Shown here one piece after another: positions 60,001 through 64,000 of a DNA stretch of 64,000 nt. The translations under genes were made by a program, and so were the position numbers. The DNA is from Candidatus Kaistia colombiensis (GTDB lineage Bacteria; Pseudomonadota; Alphaproteobacteria; Rhizobiales; Kaistiaceae), in the NCBI GenBank assembly GCA_029203105.1, contig CP119318.1:2060501-2124500 (forward strand), read 5' to 3'. Position 1 is the stretch's first letter. Each line of letters starts with the position of its first letter. The notes under the pieces are model-generated. The model searched no databases. It had not been told where the DNA came from and saw only the letters and a list, made by a program, of their open reading frames with translations.

Positions 60001-61278
60001 ATGCGCGAAGGACCAAGGCGTTTCGAGGATCATCCGCTTCGAAGCGCGGTGCTGAACGAGATCCATGCGCGGCCTTTCCATATGATGGAAGCGCCGCGCA
60101 TTGTTTTGAACTACGCCTTCATGACCGATGCCGGCCATGCCGGCGCGGCGCGAGACCGTCTCGCAGCACTTTGCGCCCGCAACGGACTGCCGCAGCCGGC
60201 CGCCGAGGCACGGCATCATGTCGTCGACCTCTGCGGCGGCACGCTCCGCTGGGAGAGCCACGCCGAATTCACCACCTATAGCTGGGATGTCCGCGGCAGT
60301 GTCGGGGCGCTGCCGGCCGACACGCCGTTCGGCGAGGCGTTCGAGGCGCCGGGACCGCTGATGGTCGCCGTGCGGCTCGACCTCGTGTCCGACGAGCGCC
60401 CCGTCGCCGACATGCTCGCCTCCTATGATCCGGGCTCGCTGGCGGTTTCCGAGGTGGCCGGCGGCAGGGGCGTGATCGCCAGCGATTTTCGCGAGGATGG
60501 CGACGGCTATACGCGTCTGCTGGTCATCGATCGCGGGTTCGAGCCGCAGGAGGCGGGGCCGGTGGTGCAGCGCCTGCTCGAGCTCGAGACCTACCGGACG
60601 CTGGCGCTGCTGGGCCTGCCGGAGGCGCAGCGGCTGCAGCCGGAGATCCGCCGCATCGAGACCCAACTGGTGGCGAATACCGCACGCTTTCGTTCGAGCG
60701 AGGGGTTCGAGGCCAACCGGCGGCTGCTCGATGACCTGACCGCGCTCGCCGGCGAGCTGGAGGCGGGCGCGGCCGAGAGCGCCTTCCGCTTCGGTGCCAG
60801 TCGCGCCTATTCCGAGATCACCCATCTACGGCTGAACGCGATGAGCGAGCGGCCTACGCCCGGCTATTCGAGCTTCACCGCCTATCTCGCCCGCCGCATG
60901 GCGCCGGCGATGCGCACCTGCCAGACAGTCGAAAGCCGCCAGCAGGACCTGTCGCGAAAGCTCGCCCGTGCGGCGGCGCTGCTGCGGGCCCGCGTCGATG
61001 TCGAGCTGTCGCAGCAGAACCGGGCGCTGCTCGACAGCATGAACCGCCGCGCTCGCCTGCAGCTTCGGTTGCAGCAGACCGTCGAGGGGCTCTCGGTCGC
61101 GGCGATCAGCTACTATATCGTCGGGCTGATCGGCTATCTGGCCAAGGGGTCGTCCGTCGTCGGCTTCGAACTCGACCCGACGCATGCGACCGCTTTCGCG
61201 GTGATTCCGGTGGCATTGTTCGTCTGGTTCCTCGTCCGCCGCATCCGCTCGCGGCACGACGACGGGCATGGCGACTAG
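60001..61278 (+). CDS. DUF3422-family membrane-anchored protein
   Basis: A 425-residue protein with FEDHPLRSAVLNEIHARPFHMMEAPRIVLNYAFM at the N terminus, a coiled middle (SAFRFGASRAYSEITHLRLNAMSERPTPGYSSFTAYLARRMAPAMRTCQ) and LRLQQTVEGLSVAAISYYIVGLIGYLAKG followed by a second hydrophobic segment, the standard DUF3422 ending. Function is unknown; conserved in alphaproteobacteria. Starts 57 bases after lldD. Confidence 0.9.
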   Translation: MREGPRRFEDHPLRSAVLNEIHARPFHMMEAPRIVLNYAFMTDAGHAGAARDRLAALCARNGLPQPAAEARHHVVDLCGGTLRWESHAEFTTYSWDVRGSVGALPADTPFGEAFEAPGPLMVAVRLDLVSDERPVADMLASYDPGSLAVSEVAGGRGVIASDFREDGDGYTRLLVIDRGFEPQEAGPVVQRLLELETYRTLALLGLPEAQRLQPEIRRIETQLVANTARFRSSEGFEANRRLLDDLTALAGELEAGAAESAFRFGASRAYSEITHLRLNAMSERPTPGYSSFTAYLARRMAPAMRTCQTVESRQQDLSRKLARAAALLRARVDVELSQQNRALLDSMNRRARLQLRLQQTVEGLSVAAISYYIVGLIGYLAKGSSVVGFELDPTHATAFAVIPVALFVWFLVRRIRSRHDDGHGD

Positions 61279-61290
61279 CGAAGCGACGGC

Positions 61291-62214
61291 TCAGGCCGGG
61301 GCGAGGATGTGTTCCAGCCCTTGATCCCATTTGGGATGCTCGCCGTAGAGCCGGGCGAGATGGTCGATGAACAACCGCACCTTGGCGGCGAGGAAGCGCC
61401 GGCTCGGATAGACCGCGTGGACGGCGACATGCCGCGAGGCGCGATAGGCCGGCAGCACGACGACGAGGCGGCCCTCGCGAAGCTCCGGACCGACATCCCA
61501 GGTCGAGCGGAAGGCGATGCCGAGCCCGGCCAGGACCGCCTCGCGCACCACCTCGTTGGAATTGGTGCGAAGCCGCCCCTCGACATGCACGGTCACCGGG
61601 CCGTCCGGCCCCTCGAGCCGCCACGGATCCTGGCTGGCAGTGGCGAGCAGCGTGTGCCGCGACAGCTCGGCGATCGTCTTCGGCATGCCGTGCTCGGCGA
61701 GATAGGCCGGTGTGGCGCAGAGCAGGCGATGATTCGGCGCGAGCCGCCGCGCCACCAGGCTCGAATCCGTCAATTCGGCGATGCGGATCGAGACATCGAT
61801 GCCGTCCTTGACCAGATCGACGAACTCGTCCGACAGCACGAGGTTGACGGTGAGGCCGGGATTGGCGGCGAGGAAGACGCCGAGATACGGCGCGATGTGC
61901 AGCCGGCCGAAGGTGGTCGGCGCCGATACCTTGAGCGTGCCGCGCGCGACGTCGGAACGACGGCTGACAAAGGATTCCGCCTCGTCGATCGAGGCAAGGA
62001 TCTGCACGACGCGGTCATGGAAGCCGCGCCCGGCCTCGGTCAACGCGATCTGGCGGGTCGTGCGCTGCAACAGGCGCGTGCCAAGCCGATCCTCCAGACG
62101 CTTCAGGCGCTTGGAGACGACGGCGGGAGACAGATCCAGCTCGCGCCCCGCCGCCGAAAGGCTTCCGGCGGTGACAACGCGGGCGAAGATCTCCATATCG
62201 GATAGTGTGCTCAT
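61291..62214 (-). CDS. LysR-family transcriptional regulator
   Basis: A 307-residue LysR protein of the subgroup that begins MSTLSDMEIFARVVTAGSLSAAGRELDLSPAVVSKRLKRLEDRLGTRLLQRTTRQIALTEAGRGF, then an effector domain. It is divergent from glcD across 126 bases and may regulate it. Convergent with DUF3422. Confidence 0.9.
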   Translation of the reverse strand: MSTLSDMEIFARVVTAGSLSAAGRELDLSPAVVSKRLKRLEDRLGTRLLQRTTRQIALTEAGRGFHDRVVQILASIDEAESFVSRRSDVARGTLKVSAPTTFGRLHIAPYLGVFLAANPGLTVNLVLSDEFVDLVKDGIDVSIRIAELTDSSLVARRLAPNHRLLCATPAYLAEHGMPKTIAELSRHTLLATASQDPWRLEGPDGPVTVHVEGRLRTNSNEVVREAVLAGLGIAFRSTWDVGPELREGRLVVVLPAYRASRHVAVHAVYPSRRFLAAKVRLFIDHLARLYGEHPKWDQGLEHILAPA

Positions 62215-62340
62215 TGCCTCTATGGTGGCAAAAAAACTGGGTCATTTTCAATCTAGAGGCAAGGATGATTGTTTTCTATCCCGGCTTGGGTACAAAACCG
62301 TCCGCGCCTAGACTGGTTCTGAAGTGGGAGGGAGGATGCC

Positions 62341-63774
62341 ATGTCCGCGATTGAAATTCCGAAGCCGGATCCGCGCATCCTCGCGCGCCGGGGAGAAATC
62401 CTCGCCGGCCTCGCCGCGCTGGTGCCGCCGACCTCGCTGATCACCGAGGAGGACGAGCGTCGCGCCTATGAGACCGACGCACTTACCGCCTATCGTCGCG
62501 TGCCGCTCGCCGTCGTGCTGCCGGAAACCACCGAGCAGGTTTCCAAGGTGCTAACATTCCTGAACCGGGAAGGCGTCAAGGTCGTCGCCCGCGGCGCCGG
62601 CACGTCGCTCGCCGGCGGTGCTATACCGAGCGAGGACGCGGTGGTGCTGGGCGTCTCCAAGATGAGCCGCATCCTCGACGTCGACACCGCCAACCGCACC
62701 ATCCGCGTCGAGGCGGGCGTCACCAATCTCGGCGTTTCCGGCGCCGTGTCGCATCTCGGCTTTTTCTATGCGCCCGACCCGTCGAGCCAGTTGGCCTGCA
62801 CCATCGCCGGCAACATCGCCATGAACTCCGGCGGCGCGCATTGCCTGAAATACGGTGTCACCACCAACAACGTGCTTGGCGTCAAGATGGTGCTGATCGA
62901 TGGCACCATCGTCGAGATCGGCGGCGCGCATCTCGACGCGGCCGGCTATGACCTGCTCGGCCTGATCGTTGGTTCCGAGGGCCAGCTTGGCGTCGTCACC
63001 GAGGCGACCCTGCGCATTCTGCCCGTGGCCGAGGGCGCGCGCCCGATGCTGATGGGCTTCCAGTCGGCCGAGGATGCCGGCGCCTGCGTCGCCGCGATCA
63101 TCGCCTCCGGCATCATCCCGGTCGCGATCGAGTATATGGACCGGCCGGCGATCCAGGTCTGCGAGGCCTTCGCCCATGCCGGCTACCCGCTCGACGTCGA
63201 GGCGCTTCTGATCATCGAGGTCGAGGGCTCCGAGGCCGAGATCGAGGATCTGATCGGCAAGATCACCAGGATCGCCGCCGGCTACAACCCTTCCGGCCTG
63301 CGCATCTCGCAATCGGAAGCCGAGAGCGCCGCGATCTGGAAGGGGCGCAAGTCCGCCTTTGGCGCCATGGGCCGGCTTGCCGACTACATCTGCATGGACG
63401 GCACGATCCCGACTGGCCAGCTTTCCGCCGTCCTGACCGGCATCGCCGAAATCTGCGCCGGCTATGGCCTGCGCGTCTCCAACATCTTCCATGCCGGGGA
63501 CGGCAATCTGCATCCGCTGGTGCTCTTTAACGCCAATGATCCGGACGAGCAGTACAAGGCCGAGCGCTGCGGCGAGGACATCTTGAAGCTCTGCGTCGAC
63601 CTCGGCGGCTGCCTGACCGGCGAGCACGGCGTCGGCATCGAGAAGCGCGACCTGATGACCTACCAGTTCAACACGATCGATCTCGACCAGCAGATGCGGG
63701 TGAAGACCGCGCTCGACCCGCAGTGGCTGCTCAACCCGCACAAGGTGTTCCCGCTCGCGGGGCGCCCTGTCTGA
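62341..63774 (+). CDS. glcD: Glycolate oxidase subunit GlcD (FAD-linked)
   Basis: A 477-residue FAD-binding_4/FAD-oxidase_C protein. It has PLAVVLPETTEQVSKVLTFLNREGVKVVARGAGTSLAGGAIPSEDAVVL, LGVSGAVSHLGFFYAPDPSSQLACTIAGNIAMNSGGAHCLKYGVTTNNVLGV and LRVSNIFHAGDGNLHPLVLFN plus GGCLTGEHGVGIEKRDLM. It oxidises glycolate or D-lactate with GlcE and GlcF. GGGAGGGAGG precedes the ATG. Confidence 0.93.
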   Translation: MSAIEIPKPDPRILARRGEILAGLAALVPPTSLITEEDERRAYETDALTAYRRVPLAVVLPETTEQVSKVLTFLNREGVKVVARGAGTSLAGGAIPSEDAVVLGVSKMSRILDVDTANRTIRVEAGVTNLGVSGAVSHLGFFYAPDPSSQLACTIAGNIAMNSGGAHCLKYGVTTNNVLGVKMVLIDGTIVEIGGAHLDAAGYDLLGLIVGSEGQLGVVTEATLRILPVAEGARPMLMGFQSAEDAGACVAAIIASGIIPVAIEYMDRPAIQVCEAFAHAGYPLDVEALLIIEVEGSEAEIEDLIGKITRIAAGYNPSGLRISQSEAESAAIWKGRKSAFGAMGRLADYICMDGTIPTGQLSAVLTGIAEICAGYGLRVSNIFHAGDGNLHPLVLFNANDPDEQYKAERCGEDILKLCVDLGGCLTGEHGVGIEKRDLMTYQFNTIDLDQQMRVKTALDPQWLLNPHKVFPLAGRPV

Positions 63775-63808
63775 TGCCCGAAATGCCCTTCTTCCAGGAA
63801 GTCCGCCG

Positions 63809-64000
63809 ATGACATCGATCCTACTCCCCGACAACGAGGCCGAGATCGAGGCGATCGTGCATGAGGCGGCGCAGAGCGGCAGCGCGCTGGCCATTCACGG
63901 CGGCGGCACGCGCCCGATCGGCAGGCCGGTTCACGCCGAACGCACGCTGTCGACGCAGCTTTTGACGGGCATCACGCTGTATGAACCCTCGGAACTTGTG
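63809..64000 (+). CDS. glcE: Glycolate oxidase subunit GlcE, N-terminal part
   Basis: ATG at 63809 with AGGAA eight bases upstream opens a frame to the window edge: 64 codons starting MTSILLPDNEAEIEAIVHEA, then SALAIHGGGTRPIGRP, the FAD-binding start of GlcE. It lies 34 bases after glcD and completes the expected glcDE order; the rest is beyond the window. Confidence 0.85.
   Translation, partial: MTSILLPDNEAEIEAIVHEAAQSGSALAIHGGGTRPIGRPVHAERTLSTQLLTGITLYEPSELV

Noticed and set aside
1..64000. CRISPR arrays, rRNA genes or riboswitches
   Set aside because: No regularly spaced repeats, rRNA sequence or known riboswitch core was seen on either strand.

Overview
The window is GC-rich chromosomal DNA from an alphaproteobacterium, most likely Hyphomicrobiales (Rhizobiales). 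Supporting signs are a PdhS-type cell-cycle histidine kinase, two phasins, a LysR/DUF1127 pair, DUF3422, a MocR regulator, the long alphaproteobacterial-type GshA and a tRNA-His with a G1:U72 pair and A73. The genus cannot be fixed from the sequence alone.

Region 1 (1-12726) is catabolic and signalling. The end of a sugar ABC binding protein leads into a rhamnonate-dehydratase-like enolase, an SDR and a beta-lactamase-fold protein that has lost its metal-binding motif. Converging on these is an autoinducer-2 uptake and processing cluster. lsrA-lsrC-lsrD-lsrB run on the minus strand and end in a class II aldolase. lsrR-lsrK-lsrG run on the plus strand from the shared intergenic region, which holds two copies of an 11-bp candidate operator, one before each transcription unit. 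The usual thiolase gene lsrF is not visible; the aldolase occupies the end position of the transport operon.

Region 2 (12727-38410) is accessory and mosaic. It contains small orphan genes, a divergent MocR regulator/BenE transporter pair whose 3' end is fused to a dead sugar-ABC ATPase fragment, a secreted propeller-like protein, a flippase-glycosyltransferase fusion and an internally deleted IS630 transposase. Next comes a decaying Wadjet (JetABCD) anti-plasmid locus: jetA looks open, jetB has two frameshifts and a stop, and jetC is shifted and cut by a complete IS21-type element; jetD is absent. A sugar ABC operon with ThuA and a divergent oxidoreductase/LacI pair follows, then a truncated HD-domain gene and two small genes. 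A 70-bp imperfect direct repeat (58/70 identical) lies at 22879-22948 and at the 3' end of tRNA-His (38268-38337). These may be the worn ends of an old tRNA-targeted island, although no integrase is visible.

Region 3 (38410-64000) looks like ordinary core and metabolic DNA: two phasins with a striking palindrome between them, the PdhS-like kinase, LysR/DUF1127, DUF937, a universal stress protein, gshA, an SDR, a DMT exporter, an RND efflux pair, a GATase, an amino-acid ABC binding protein and permease without an ATPase, DUF29, a GntR/FadR regulator divergent from lldD, DUF3422, a LysR, glcD and the start of glcE.

A recurring feature is that all four ABC binding-protein genes are followed by a perfect GC-rich stem-loop without a U-tract. 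These probably set 3' mRNA stability rather than terminate transcription.
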